Counted from the first letter of the stretch, positions 1 through 12,332 are shown. The stretch: DNA of 64,000 bases from Ciona savignyi (GCA_000149265.1 CH001987.1:540300-604299); one strand, 5' to 3'. Numbers and translations are program-made. The notes: generated from the letters alone by a model not told the origin.

Positions 1-970
1 TTCCCCTTTAAAATGCGCTCTACACACAGAGCCTCTGGTACATCAATACCGATCAGTAGCGTGACTGTCCCACCAGCCACATGCGGGAATTCCAATCCCT
101 TTAAATGACACATGTCATTTATCTTCCTCTTATCAGGTATCACATTCGGTTGAACTGGAATTTGATCTACGGATACCACGTTCCGTAGGTGGATTTCGGT
201 ATTGGCATCTAGCGAACATACAGTGAAATTTGTGATCATTCCATTGTAGGAAGACTGATTACACAGTGTCGTCATCTGAATCTGTTTTCGAACGCCTGTT
301 AACCCCAGGGCGTTCACCAAGGTCTGGCTGCAAAACGTGGCTGTAGAACCGGTATCGAGAAATGCGTAGGTGCATACTTCGCGACCTTGGAATCGAACCT
401 TCACGGGTACTACGCACAGGTAGATATCTTGGGGTTCGAAGGCTTCGTCATTTCCCAGCTTCTCCGGGAGCATGGACGAACACGACATCGTGTGCTTTAT
501 CGGAGTCTCATTATTTGTCACCTTTTTGTCGTTGGTTGTTCCGGCATGCAACATTGTATGGTGATAGGGGCTCCCGCATTCTCCACATTCTTCCGTCGAC
601 GAGCAGTCTATCACACGGTGGCCGTGGCATAGGCATCTGAAACACAGGCCTTTGTTCAATGCGTATTCGCGACGCTCGCGAGTTCTCTTTGACCTAAATG
701 TGTTACACTGGGACAAGCTGTGTCTCTTAAAGCACAAAATGCACATTTCACCTCGGGAATTCGGGAGCACGTGTGGTTTAGTCTCAGATACAGTGCTGCA
801 TGTTGCAACTCTCAGTTTCCTTCCACCTCTAGAACCCATCTTCACATTGTCGGCACGGCGATAAAGGCTTTCACCGTACAGTGAATTCCATATGTTAGAG
901 TGGCGCGAAACGAATGTCACAAGATCTAAAAATCCAGCTTCTCGTTTATTTTCTTCAAAAACAATTACTG
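1..970 (-). pseudogene. BEL/Pao zinc knuckles and aspartic protease, 5'-open
   Basis: The minus-strand frame is open from about 970 to base 1. It shows three cysteine/histidine clusters: CILCFKRHSLSQC (about 675-745), CFRCLCHGHRVIDC (about 605-645) and CGECGSPYHHTMLH (about 545-585), the usual BEL/Pao arrangement. About 65 residues later comes FLDTGSTATFCS (about 325-360), whose DTG is the retropepsin active site, then LLIGIDVPEAL near the window edge, a conserved late-protease motif. Protease and nucleic-acid-binding roles follow from the family. The frame itself looks intact here, but it is offset from the upstream Gag frame. Confidence 0.8.
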
Positions 971-1560
971 ACCACTCATCCACTTCGCTTGCAGATTGTC
1001 AGGTAACTTTTGAAGAATCGGTAGAAGACAATGCAAGGAATTAAAACCGGCGTATTCGCCAACGTCTGCCAGGGCACTTCGGCACCTTTGCAATAGTATG
1101 TTCAGTTTCAGTAGGCCACTCGGATCTCTTTCCCCGACTTCCGGCGTCTTCGATAGCAATTTTGCACATGCTGCTGAAATAATGTGGGGACGACCGTACA
1201 ATTGCCACAACTGTTCTCGTGCCAGGTTGTAACCGCCAACCGGGTCTTTACTAAAGTGCGATAGCTGACGTCGCACATCGGGTTCGCATTGTTGTAGCAG
1301 GTAAGTCAATCTTGCCGAGTCCGACCGTACGTGAGCCATTACATGTGTCTCAAAGTTGCGAATAAATTCGTGATAATCAAGCGGGTCGCCGTTAAACTTC
1401 ATTAATTCCGGACGGGGAGGGAGAGTTCTATCACCCCAATAGTGAATCTGTTCATATCGTTCGGGAGATACGGTTCTCTGAACACGGTTCTTTCCGTCGT
1501 AACGTGGAGACGCGCGTGCTTCAGAGCTTGTACTCCTGTTGCGCCGGGTTCGGTTGCGAT
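965..1560 (-). pseudogene. BEL/Pao Gag, DUF1759-like domain
   Basis: This frame contains the KFNGDPLDYHEFIRNFE signature typical of the DUF1759 Gag region of Pao/BEL elements, followed by a helical segment with LLQQCEPDVRRQL and LLPILQKLPDNLQAKW. Translation is open upstream of the ATG at 1402 to about 1590, so the domain is one part of a longer Gag. A stop occurs at 965, while the next domain continues one frame over, which places a second indel at about 965-975. Confidence 0.75.
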
Positions 1561-2360
1561 ATACTTTCGAATCGATTACAATTTACCGATAATTTATCGA
1601 ATGTAGAAAAAGGCACTGGCAGGACATTTTTAGAGGTTTCGTTTAGTATGCGAGTCGAAATATGCTTTCGGTTATCGGTAATGTTCGGGTTTCCTACCGT
1701 ATCGGTTTGCTCGTGTGAACTGTTGGGCATGGTCAGCAGGTTGGGAGACTGTTCATTAGTACATTGTTCATTCCAAGCTCGTAACTCCAGTTCTGCCATC
1801 TCCGTATTCCGTCTAGATTCTCGTCGAGCTTCCTCGGCTTTCCGTATAGATTCTCGTCGAGCTTCCTCGGCTTTCCGTTCGGCCGCTTCTTGGGCCGCAG
1901 CAACCTTTTCCTTTTCTTGCTGGTCGACCTGTAAAACTTCTAGGCGAGCTTTCTGTGCTCGAACATAAGCTTCACGTCGTTTCACGCTCGACCGAGAACT
2001 GCGTAGTGAGCTTGCACTATCGCTGATGGTATACAACCTGTCAGGACTCTTTGGGGATATTGCCGATTTATCAGACAAGGCGTCATTTATTTGAAACCAA
2101 TCGCCAATACGGGTATCAAATTCTACTTTGCATTGAACTATACCTTTTAGAGGTTGATGGCCTTCAGAGTTTAATTCTTCTGGTGTGAATGCTTCCGAGG
2201 CAAGGGAGAGAAGTCTTTGGTAAAGGTCATCTATTACCGATACCAACTTCTTCAGCTCGGAAGCTGATCCTGGATCAATCATCAAGCACTCTGCTAAAAT
2301 GTATTTCTTGCGAAGGTTAGCTTCCACAACATCAAACTCTTTTAAATTGTCTGACGCCAT
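1521..2360 (-). pseudogene. BEL/Pao Gag N-terminal coiled-coil segment
   Basis: An open frame of 279 residues begins at ATG 2360. The N-terminal half resembles the helical start of BEL/Pao Gag proteins. Residues of about 125-200 are extremely rich in Glu, Arg, Ala and Lys, with a duplicated ARRESIRKAEE-like block predicting a long coiled coil. The frame stops at 1521, but the following Gag domain continues in another frame, so an indel lies between about 1521 and 1590. Gag would form the cytoplasmic retrotransposon particle. The family call depends mainly on the downstream domains. Confidence 0.6.
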
Positions 2361-2712
2361 GATCGTTTCAATATTGTTAGGTTCAGCAAACTGACCGAGA
2401 GTCAGTTGAAAACTTTAATGTAGATTCTTTTTTGTGGGCGACCTGCACTCCGCCCTTTCTTTTTTGTGGGCGACCTGCACAGTTAGGTTCGGTAGAAAAT
2501 ATCATTTAGGTTCAGTATAAGCGTTTCGTTACTAGCAAATTCAGTACTAACACAATAAAAAGAAGGAAATGAGGAATCGAGGCAATAAATAAAGGCGTGT
2601 TGTGACGTCACGAACTTGTAGGGATGACCGATCTATTATCAGGGGCAAACAAGGACGGCGCACCAACAGCATCAAACGATGTGAAATTAAAGGGAACTAT
2701 ATAGATGTTACA
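2361..2712 (-). other. putative 5' LTR and leader of the BEL/Pao element
   Basis: This is the non-coding stretch between the Gag start and the point where host-unit homology resumes. It contains a 23-bp direct duplication (2426-2448 and 2458-2480, core GTGGGCGACCTGCAC). The exact LTR end and primer-binding site could not be fixed because the partner LTR is outside the window. Confidence 0.4.
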
Positions 2713-4180
2713 CCAAGGATAAACATGAGTATCCTTTCCCACTATATGATGGGGCTGCTAGGATTGGGATTGACTAGGTTGTGTCTTGTCGGCAGGTGAT
2801 GTCATTAATTTGGTGTTCTTTCTTCTGCAGGATGGAATGGTGCCAGGGGCATGTGACAATACGACCTGTACTAGGGTCGGGACAATGAATGGAATCTGGA
2901 CTGACTAGCTTAAAAACAAAATAACCAAATTTGGTTATTTTAACATGTGATCATTCAAAAAAAAATCTTCCAAATTACTTATGAAACTGCTAAAGTTTTG
3001 TCTTGTTGAAAAACTAAATGATATAACTTTTAAAACAGCAACATACCTTTGTATTTGAAATTTTTAAGTAAACTTTTCCTGTAGTTTATGGCTATTTTAA
3101 TTTAATTTTCAGCTAAACTTTTTTAAAAAACAAAGGATTTTTTTCGTAATACCGATTTTTGGGTGATGTGAATATCTTTACTGTTATTGGCCACATTGTT
3201 CGCTAACATTTTTTCCTAAAAATGGAATGGGTGGATCTAAGTGACGTAATAATATTTTAATGATGTCATCAACCAAAAATACTTGAACAAATTTGTAAAA
3301 ATAAGTTGGGCCGTTTTGTCAACAGATCAAGTACTGCATTAATTTATAAGAAAGATTATGACGTGGACAACTGGATTGTGAGGTCATCAAAAAAATAAAA
3401 ACTTAATAATTTTTAAAAATTTATTTCGGAAACGGCAGACAATTCGATGAGATGTATTTTAAAATCAACCCCATTAAAATATCAAGCTTTGGGAGGAGTG
3501 TGGGTAGTAGTGATGAGGATATTTAGTGCTTAGGGCAGGATAATATTGCGGTATGGACTACTGGTAATTGAAATAGGTAGGTAGGGCATAAATGTGTGTG
3601 TTTCATGGCAATACATCTTATTATAAACAACTCATTTTATACACAACCGCGCGGAAAGTGGTCAGGATGAAGATCGAACCGAGAACCTGTCTGGTTATAA
3701 CCTCCACTCTTGTATATGAGCTATTGTATGAAGTAACCTGGTTCCAACCATAACAGTTGGCTACCATTTTGGCACTTCCATTTGATGGTCATTATTTATA
3801 AACTGTTCAAGTGGAACAAAATATTTGATTATTTGAACATTAGTTTCTTTTTATGCCAAAATTCAGTTTTAAAATTCATGATTTCATGTTTCATATTAAA
3901 TATATATCACAACAAATGTAAATAATGCATTTTTTCTCTTTGACTTTGCACATAGGCAATAGGATCTATAATTAATACTTTTGTTTAATTTTTTGTGTGT
4001 ATTCAAAAGAGCTGTATAATGCATTTTTAATTATATTGAATATAAAATTTGCAGCATATTTATTAAAACAAATAAAAAATAGAATTCCCATCATGATTAC
4101 CCAAATGGCTTAAATCATTTAAACTCAATTGATTTAAAACACATCACGTATAGGCAACATCACATAAAACTAAGGCTTAC

Positions 4181-4345
4181 CTGGAAAGAAGGGAGTTGTT
4201 GTATTGCTTCTTGCAACATACGTCGACCTTCTAGTGAAAGTTTGCTCCAGTACAAATCCAGTTCCGATATTTTGCTAACACACCCAGCCAGACATAGTGC
4301 TGTGTGGTCATCCAACCTCACATAGCCTCTCACTGTAAGTTTGAT
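4181..4345 (-). CDS. NLR gene, LRR exon 9 (most 3' seen)
   Basis: A 165-nt, phase-0 exon bounded on the minus strand by an acceptor ending CAG before ATCAAACTT and by a GTAAGC donor. It encodes 55 residues forming two ribonuclease-inhibitor-type LRRs. The strand motifs are LTVRGYVRL and LDLYWSKL, and the helical parts match the other eight exons. It differs from them at SKIS for GKIS, SLEG for SPEG and PSFQ for PSPQ. No terminal exon or poly(A) signal could be recognised between it and the BEL/Pao element, so the gene's 3' end is unknown. Confidence 0.75.
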
Positions 4346-5228
4346 CTGTGTGGAACAGGAATGTTAAAACTCCACAATGAATATATCCTGTGGATTGAAT
4401 TATATATTCAAAAATTAACTATCAATCAAACCAACTTTATTGCTAATATTTAAAATAAATTATTTCGGAAACGGCAGACAAATCGATGAGATTTATTTTA
4501 AAATCAACCCCATTAAAATATTGTTTTTAGAGAGGGGGTGTGGGTAGTAATGATGAGGATATCTAGTGATTGGGGCAGCGTAATAATGTGGTATGGACTA
4601 CTGGTAATTGAAATAGGTGGGTAGGGTATGAATGTGTGTGTTTCATGACAATAAAACTCATTATAAACAACTCAGTCCATTTTACACACATCCGCGCGGA
4701 AAGTAGTCAGGATGAAAATCGAACCGAGAACCTGTCTGGTAATCACCTCCACTCTTGTATATGAGCTATTGTATGAAGTAACCTGGTTCCAACCATAACA
4801 GTTGGCTCCCATTTTGGCACTTGCATTTGATCGTCATTAATTATTTACGGGGGGATGTGAAACAAAAATATTTGATTATTTAAACATTAGTATCTTTTCA
4901 TACCAAAATTCAGTTTTAAAATTCATCATTTCATGTTTCATAATAAATATATATCACAACAAATAAAAATAATGCATTTTTCCTTATTTGACTATGCACA
5001 TAGGCAGTAGGATCTATAATTAATACTTTTGTTTAATTTTTTGTGTGTATTCAAAAAAGTTGTATAATGCATTTTTATTTATATTGAATACAAAATTTGC
5101 AGCATCATTTTTTTAAACAAATAAACATAAAATTTCCATCATGATCACCCAAATAGCTTACATTATTTAAACTTAATTCATTTAAAACACATCAATCATA
5201 CAAAACATCACATGAAACTGAGGCTTAC

Positions 5229-5394
5229 CTGGGGAGAAGGGAGTTGTTGTATTGCTTCTTGCAACATACGTTGACCTTCTGGTGAAAGTTCGCTCCAGTT
5301 CAAATTCAGTTCCGATATTTTGCCAACACACCCCAGCCAGACATTGTGCTGCGTGGTCATCCAACCTCTTATAGCTTCTCACTGTGAGTTTGAT
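5229..5394 (-). pseudogene. NLR gene, LRR exon 8, frameshifted (166 nt)
   Basis: Splice borders match the other LRR exons, but the exon is 166 nt instead of 165. The extra base is in the C run at 5331-5334, where the other copies have three Cs. The frame is intact through LTVRSYKRL and CLAG and is lost after that. In the original frame the second repeat would carry LNLNWSEL. Including this exon would shift every later LRR exon, so it is dead, skipped, or a sequencing or assembly error. Confidence 0.75.
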
Positions 5395-7839
5395 CTGTGT
5401 GGAACATGAATGTTAAAACTCCACAATGAGATATATCCTGTGGATTAAATTATTTATATCATAATCATATATCAATCAAACCAACGTTATTATTCATTTG
5501 ATATAAAACAAGGTAATAACAACTTAGCAGCTTGAATATTGGGGACAAAACATGATTTGATATCTTTGTACATTTTATTAATATAGTAGCCCGTGTTGGA
5601 ACTGTATGGTGATTCACTGGTGATAGTTGTTACCGCAGGTTATCCTGGAAGTTAACCACATTATACAAGAAAGGTCTTAGGGACCAGTCCATGATGGGTT
5701 TGGAACTTTGCAAGATTAAACAAAAATATAACCAAATGGTACACCGGCATTTTAAATTGTCTTTGCAATAAGAAAAATGGTGGCTACTTCGTAGGTTTAT
5801 ACCTGATTTGGTTGAGCTGTCAACAAATCCCCGAGAGTCTATTTAGCAAAGGAGTGGTACCTTTAATCTTATGGTTTATAAGCAAGGACAGATTAACATT
5901 TTAAAAATGTAATTTAATACCCACATTTACTTATCCACTACCTTCTTTGAGGTAATAAATATTATGTAGGCCTATCTTCTTTTTATTTATTGTTTTATAT
6001 GAATATTAAAGTTTCGTTTGGTCCTATGTGTTGTAATTTTATAACATTTTTTAGTTTATAAAATACACCTTAGGTCTAACGGCAACCTCTTTAAGTATAC
6101 ACACTGTATTTCATTAATATGATTATAGACCTGTTTTAAAGAATATAGTTTTGCCGTCTTTTTCCAGTTTTAATTTTTTATAAAAGTCTCTGTCTCTGTT
6201 GCGTGTTTTCATAGTGAAAATAAAAATAAACCCAACTAGTTGATCAGTTGCACCATCGTACACCGCACAAATGCATATACCACATACACCAATGTAATAG
6301 CTTGCTAACATGGCTGTGGGTGGTTGGTGTATCGTTTTATAACTCCCTACATTTTCCAAAATCCAGGAATAAACATGAGCATCCTTCCCCACTATGTGAT
6401 GGGGGCTGTTAGGATTGACCAGGTTGTGTCTTGTCGTCAGGTGATGTTATTAATTTGGTGTTTATTCTTCTGCAGGATGGAATTGTGCCAGGGGCATGTG
6501 ACAGTCCGACCTAGACTAGGGTCGGGACAATGAATGGAATCTAGACTGAATAGCTTAAAAACGAGATAACCAAATTTGGTTATTTTGACATGTGATTATT
6601 CAAAATAAAATATCTTTGAAATTACTTATGAAACTGCTAAAGTTTTGTCTTGTTGAAAAACTAAATGTTATAACTTTTAAAACAGCAACATACCTTTGTA
6701 TTTGAAATTTTTAAGTAAACTTTTCCTGGAGTTTTTGGCTATTTTAATTTAATTTTCAGGTAAAACTTTTTTAAAAAACAAAGGATTTTTTTCGTAATAC
6801 CACGTTTTTGGGGGATTTGAACATCTTTACTCTTATTGGCCACATTGTTCTCTAACATTTTTGCTAAAAAATGGAATGGGTGGATCTAAGTGACGTAATA
6901 ATATTTTAATGATGTCATCAAACCAAAAATACTTGAGCAAATTTGTAAAAATAAGTTGGGCCGTTTTGTCAACTGATCAACCACTGTATTAATTTATAAG
7001 AAAGATTATGACGTGGACAACCGGATTGTGAGGTCATCAAAAAAATAAAAACCTTAGAATTTTTGAAATGTTATTTCGGAAACGGCAGAAAATTCGATGA
7101 GATGTATTTTAAAATCAACCCCATTAAAATATTGTGCTTTGTGAGTGGGTGTGGGTAGTAGTGATGAGGATATTTAGTGATTGGGGCACGGTAATAATGT
7201 GGTATGGACTACTGGTAATTGAAATAAGTGGGCATGGCATAAATGTGTGTGTTTCATGACAATAAAGCTCATTATAAACAACTTAGTCCATTTTACAGAC
7301 AACCGCGCAGAAAGTGGTCAGAGTGAAGATCGAACCAAGAACCTGTCTGGTTATAAACTCCACTCTTGTATATGAGCTATTGTATGAGGTAACCTGGTTC
7401 CAACCATAACAGTTGGCTCCCATTTTGGAACTTGCATTTGATCGTCATTATTTATTTACGGGGGGATGTGAAACAAAAATATTTGATTATTTAAACATTA
7501 GTTTCTTTTTATGCCAAAATTCAGTTTTAAAATTCATAATGTCATGTTTTATAATAAATATATATCACAACAAATGTAAATAATGCATTTTTTCTTATTT
7601 GACTATGCACATAGGCAGTAGGATCTATAATTAATACTTTTGTTTAATTTATTGTGTGTATTCAAAAGAGTTGTATAATGCATTTTTAATTATATTCAAT
7701 ATAAAATTTGCAGCATATTTATTAAAACAAATAAAAAATAGAATTCCCATCATGATTACCCAAATAGCTTAAATCATTTAAACTTAAATTAGTTAAAACA
7801 CATCAATCATACACAACATCACATGAAACTGAGGCTTAC

Positions 7840-8004
7840 CTGGGGAAAAGCGAGTTGTTGTATTGCTTCTTGCAACATACGTTGACCTTTTGGAAAAAGT
7901 TTGTACCAGTTCAAATTCAATTCTGATATTTTGCCAACACACCCAGCCAGACATTGTGCTGTGTGGTCATCCAACCACCCATAGCTTTCCACTGTAAGTT
8001 TGAT
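7840..8004 (-). CDS. NLR gene, LRR exon 7
   Basis: A 165-nt phase-0 exon with CACAG acceptor and GTAAGC donor on the minus strand. Its two LRRs have strand motifs LTVESYGWL and LNLNWYKL. It is the most diverged copy in the normally invariant second helix (LFPKG instead of LSPEG, LAFPQ instead of LPSPQ). The frame is open. The Ty3/gypsy copy at 9334-13980 separates it from LRR exon 6. Confidence 0.75.
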
Positions 8005-8721
8005 CTGTGTAGAACAGGAATGTTAAAACTCCACAATGAATATATCCTGTGGATTGAATTCTATATTCAATAATCAACTATCAAACAAACCAATTTGAAT
8101 ATTCATTTGAAATATAACAACGTCTAACAACTTAGCAGCTGGAATATTTGGGGCAAAACATGATTTGATATCTTTATACATTTTATTAATATAGTAGCCC
8201 GTGTTGGAAACTGTATGGTGATACGCTGACGATAGTCGTTATATCAGGGTTTCCTGGAACTTAACCAAATTATACAAAAAGGTCTTAGGGACGAGCCCAT
8301 AATGGGTGAGAACCTTGCCAGATTAAACAAAAGTATAACCGAATGGTACACTGGCATTTTAAATTGTCCTTGCAATAAAAAAAATGGTGGCTACTTCGCA
8401 GGTTTATACCCGATTTGGTTGAGCTGTCAATCAAATCCCCGAGAGTCTATGTAGCAAAGGAGTGGTACCTTTAATCTTACGTTTTATAAACAAGGACAGA
8501 TTAACATTTTAAAAATGTAATTTAACTCCCACATTTACTTATCCACTATTTTCTTTGAGGTATTAAATATTATGTAGGCCTATCTTATTTTTATTTATTG
8601 TTTTATATGAATAATAAAGTTTCTTTTGGACCTATGTGTTGTAATTTTATAACATTTTTTAGTTTATAAAATACACCTTAGGTTTGACGGCAACCTCTTT
8701 GACTATACTTACTCTATTTAT

Positions 8722-8850
8722 GGGTCCCATTTGATAAAATGGGACACATATTGTTTTTGTCCGTTTTTTTTTCTTTTTTTTTCGTCAAACGCTTGACAGG
8801 CATAGCATGGCAGCCCCAACATTTACCAGAAGGAATAATGGAATCGCAAT
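8722..8850 (-). repeat. R2 dispersed repeat, truncated end
   Basis: Begins with the palindromic end GGGTCCCATTTGATAAAATG, then a TTTTGTCCG and T-rich tract, then CGTCAAACGCTTGACAGG. It shares these blocks with 17815-18180, 31400-31640 and 44864-45000, and interrupts an NLR intron unit. Confidence 0.6.
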
Positions 8851-9403
8851 GAAACTTGGTTTTGTTAGAACGCTAAATGATATAACTTTTAAAACAGCAA
8901 CAATTTTTAAACAGCAACATACCTTTGTATTTGAAATTTTAAGGTTACCTTTTCCTGGAGTTAATAGCTATTTTAGTTTAATTTTCATGTAAAATTTTTT
9001 CAAAAATAAAAGATTTTTTTCGTAATACCCTGATTTAAGGGGATGTAAATATCTTTACTGTTATTGGCCACATTGTTCTCTAACATTTTTTATAAAAAAA
9101 TGGGATGGGTGTACCTAAGTGACGTAATAATATTGTAATGATGTCATCAAACCAAAAATACTTGAGCAAATTTGTAAAAATTAGTTGGGTCGTTTTGTCA
9201 ACTGATCAACTACTGCATTAATTTATAAGCAAGATTATGACGTGGGCAACTGGATTGTGAGGTCATTAAAAAAAATAAAATCTTTAGAATTTTTGAAAAA
9301 TTTATTTTAGAAATGGCAGACAATTTGGTGTGTTGTGGCGACGTGTTCAGCGAAGCGTTAATAATGCCTTTTTCTTGTTACCGTCTTTTCGTGTGTTGTA
9401 TTA

Positions 9404-10064
9404 TTGCAGATAGGTCATTACAAAGTCGCCCGCACAAAAAACGCAGTGCAGTACGCTACAATGGTGACCCTCGACGTTTCAGAACAGATTATTTTCCGAA
9501 TGAATTCTATTATAAGCCAAGAACAGAAAAACGCCGTAGCCCTTAAACTGCCCACGTGCTGGACAGGCCAGCCACGAGTATGGTTCTAACAGACGGAGGC
9601 GCAATTTGCTCTAAAGAACATCTCGGCAGATCAGACAAAATATTTTCATGTCGTAGCGGCGTTGGACCAAAGTACGGCATGCCGCCTGCTTAATTTACTT
9701 GAAAATCCGCCCGAAAAAAAAGGATCAGGCAATCAAAGAGCGATTAATCAGTGTTTTCTGCCTGACGCAGTCACAGAGAGAAAAGCGACTGCTCCACATG
9801 CCGCCTTTGGGTGACCGAATGCCATCCTCACTTATGGATAAAATGCTGGCCCTGCTGGGTAGGGAGAAAGAATGCTTCCTTTTCCGGGAGTTATTCTTGG
9901 AACGTATGCCTGCCAACATAAGAACGGTCCTTGCTTCTCAGGATTTTGTCGATAATCGCAATTTAGCAAGGCAGGCTGACGAAATATTATTGGCAGGCCG
10001 AGAGGACGTGGACATCTTCATTTCAAAAGTACAAAGCCGTAGGTTTCGCCCACAACCAGCCTGA
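9404..10064 (+). pseudogene. Ty3/gypsy Gag remnant
   Basis: The region reads as a metazoan Ty3/gypsy Gag: ALKLPTCWTGQPRVWF, then a capsid-like RLLHMPPLGDRMPSSLMDK, LFRELFLERMPANIR and QADEILLAG. A TAA at about 9587 breaks the first part, and a frame change in the A run at about 9711-9720 leads into the second open stretch (9699-10064). No zinc knuckle is preserved in an open frame. Confidence 0.7.
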
Positions 10065-10225
10065 GAAATCGTCACTGACGCCATCTGCTTCTTTCACCAA
10101 AGTTTCGGAAACAGAGCGCGTTAATGTCGCCCTCATTGTGCGTTTAAGGGAAACTGCAGAGCCGACCGTCCATATCTGCTGCGACGGCTGGCACAGAACG
10201 CAGCCTTTTCTACGTTTGGGATAGA

Positions 10226-10520
10226 TTGTCAGGTTGCAATTTGCTGGTTGAAACGGGAGCCGAAATCGGCGTTCTTCCCCCTACAGGACTTGAACGTCGC
10301 ACCAACAAACCCGGCAAAAACCTCCTCGCGGCTAATGGCAGCAATATTCGTACATACGGTTCACGATTGGAATCATTGGATCTACCCTCCGGTAAATTCA
10401 ATTGGAAATTTGTTTTAGCTGACGTATCTTGACCGCTACTTGGTGCCAATTTCTTAAGGGCAAATGCCTTGTTAGTGGATATCAAGCGCCGACGCCCAAT
10501 CAATACAGAAACGTTTACTA
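10226..10520 (+). pseudogene. Ty3/gypsy retropepsin remnant
   Basis: Translates to LLVETGAEIGVLPPTGLE, the protease active-site region, but the catalytic Asp of the usual DTG is Glu here. A TGA at about 10430 lies just before [18 protein letters not shown], a conserved late-protease motif in the same frame. Both changes are expected to inactivate it. Confidence 0.7.
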
Positions 10521-10548
10521 GCACCCCAACCAGCACGACGTGCCAATC

Positions 10549-11876
10549 AGCAGCCTCGTCTCAACGTTGTTTTATCGGGCAAATCCGTGTATGCCCAGTT
10601 GCTGGCTGAATTCCCCGCAGTTACAACGGCTCATTTCTCCCAATCGACATTACCCAAGCATGGAGTTGAGCACCACATTATTACCAGCGGTCCGCCTGTA
10701 CATTCACGTGCTCGGCAACTGCACCCCGAGAAGCTCGCCGTGGCCAAGCACGAGTTCCGTAACATGTTAAATATGGGAATCATTCGAAGGTCGTCCAGTC
10801 CATGGGCATCGCCACTGCACATGGTTTCTAAATCTTCCGGTGAGTGGAGACCATGCGGAGACTACAGGCGGCTTAATGCAGCCACGCAACCGGATCGCTA
10901 TGCCATCCCCCATATTCAAGATTTTTCGGCCCGTTTGGCTGGGTCTTGCATTTTCTATAAAACTGATTTGATTCGAAGATACCACCAGGTTCCCATTGCG
11001 CCAGAGGATATTCTGAAGACCAATGTGATTACGCCCTTTGGGTGTTATGAATTTGTACGAATGCCTCTCGGATTAAAAAACGCGGCACAGGCATTTCAGC
11101 GCCTGGTGGACACCGTCTGCCAATCGTTAGATTTTGTATATGTTTACCTTGACGATATTCTGGTAGCAAGCAAGTCAACCTCCGAACACCTAGACCATTT
11201 ACGACAACTTTTTCAGCATCTTGCGGACCACGATCTGGTTGTTAATGTAGGCAAGTGTCAATTCGTAGTCTCATAAATTCATTTTCTGGGACACCGCGTG
11301 AACCAACAAGGTGCTCGACCGCTGCCAGAGAAAGTGGCAGCCGTTCAGTTGTTTCCCCGCCCAACGACGATCAAAGAGCTTCAACAATTCGCAGGTATGA
11401 TTAATTTCTACCACCGCTTTATACCTTGTGCAGCACGTATCATGTCTCCTATTTACGAGTCATTTTCTGGAAAACCGACAAAACTGGTTTGGAACGAGGC
11501 ATTGGTTTCAGTTTTCGAAGAGGCGAAAACCGCTTTAGCGAACGCCACGCTCCTGCACCATCCATTGCATCAGGCACCCACTGGTCTAACCACCGATGCC
11601 TCGCAGCACGCCATCGGCGCTGTTCTGCAACAATTCATTGACGGCGCATGGCGATCCCTAGCGTTTTTTAGCAAACGCTTACGTCCCCCGGAACTTAAAT
11701 ACAGTGCGTTTGACAGGGAATTACTCGCCTTGCTCCTAGCGATACGACACTTTCGCTATTTTCTCGAAGGTCGCAGTTTCACGGCTTACACCGACCACAA
11801 ACCACTTACATTTGCCTTTTTCAATACATCAAGTCCATGGTCAGCGAGACAACAACGTCAATTAGCTGCCATCTCA
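10549..11876 (+). pseudogene. Ty3/gypsy reverse transcriptase and RNase H, one internal stop
   Basis: One continuous frame covers RT and RNase H with a single TAA at 11274-11276. RT motifs present are [35 protein letters not shown] and the catalytic VYLDDIL. After the stop come LPEKVAAVQLFPRPTT (RT connection), TTDASQHAIGAVL (first RNase H Asp), FDRELLAL (Glu) and YTDHKPLTF (second Asp). A TAG at 11877 ends it, while the same frame continues into the tether ADALSRI. The catalytic residues are intact, so the nonsense changes are recent relative to domain decay. Confidence 0.85.
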
Positions 11877-11879
11877 TAG

Positions 11880-12332
11880 TATACAACGGACGTACGTCAC
11901 ATCGATGGCAAACGCAATCAAGCTGCTGACGCCCTCTCTCGCATTTCGATCAATGCCACGCAATTGCAGCTTGACATGGATTACTGGGTGGACGAACTTC
12001 CCTGGGTCCTGCTGGGCATCCGCACCGCCCCTAAAGAAGACTTGAAAGCTTCTTCAGCGGAATTAGTATACGGAGCGAATTTAGTAGTTCCCGGGGATTT
12101 TTTTTGGTGTAAGCCAAGCGCTACCTTCTCAAATACTACCAGCAGTAAAAGAGACGATTGGTCGACTACTACCAACACCTATGTCACGCCATGGTCTAGT
12201 TCCCACAAGAGTACCACCAGTTTTGGACACATGTCTGTACGTTTTCTTACGAAACGACAAACACCGTCCACCTTTGACGCCACCGTACAACGGTCCGTAC
12301 CGTGTCATCAGCCGCAAACCACAAGACTTTAA
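11880..12332 (+). pseudogene. Ty3/gypsy integrase, C-terminal scrap only
   Basis: Directly after the RNase H tether (ADALSRISINA) the frame jumps to DELPWVLLGIRTAPKED and SSAELVYGANLVVPGDF, which normally lie at the end of the integrase catalytic core. The HHCC zinc finger and most of the DDE core are therefore missing in what reads as an in-frame deletion of several hundred bases. The far C-terminus then loses the frame. Confidence 0.75.

Larger units (their letters stand above)
1..2712 (-). mobile_element. BEL/Pao LTR retrotransposon, partial (pol side leaves the window)
   Basis: Read on the minus strand, this block holds in order a coiled-coil Gag N-terminus, a DUF1759-like Gag domain, three zinc-knuckle-like clusters and an aspartic protease. 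That order is diagnostic of BEL/Pao elements. The reading frame is still open at base 1, so RT, RNase H and integrase should lie to the left of the window. The right edge is placed at 2712 because NLR intron-unit sequence resumes just after it, and the minus strand there begins TGTAAC, a plausible LTR start. At least two frame breaks (about 1521-1590 and about 970) indicate a decayed copy. Confidence 0.8.
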
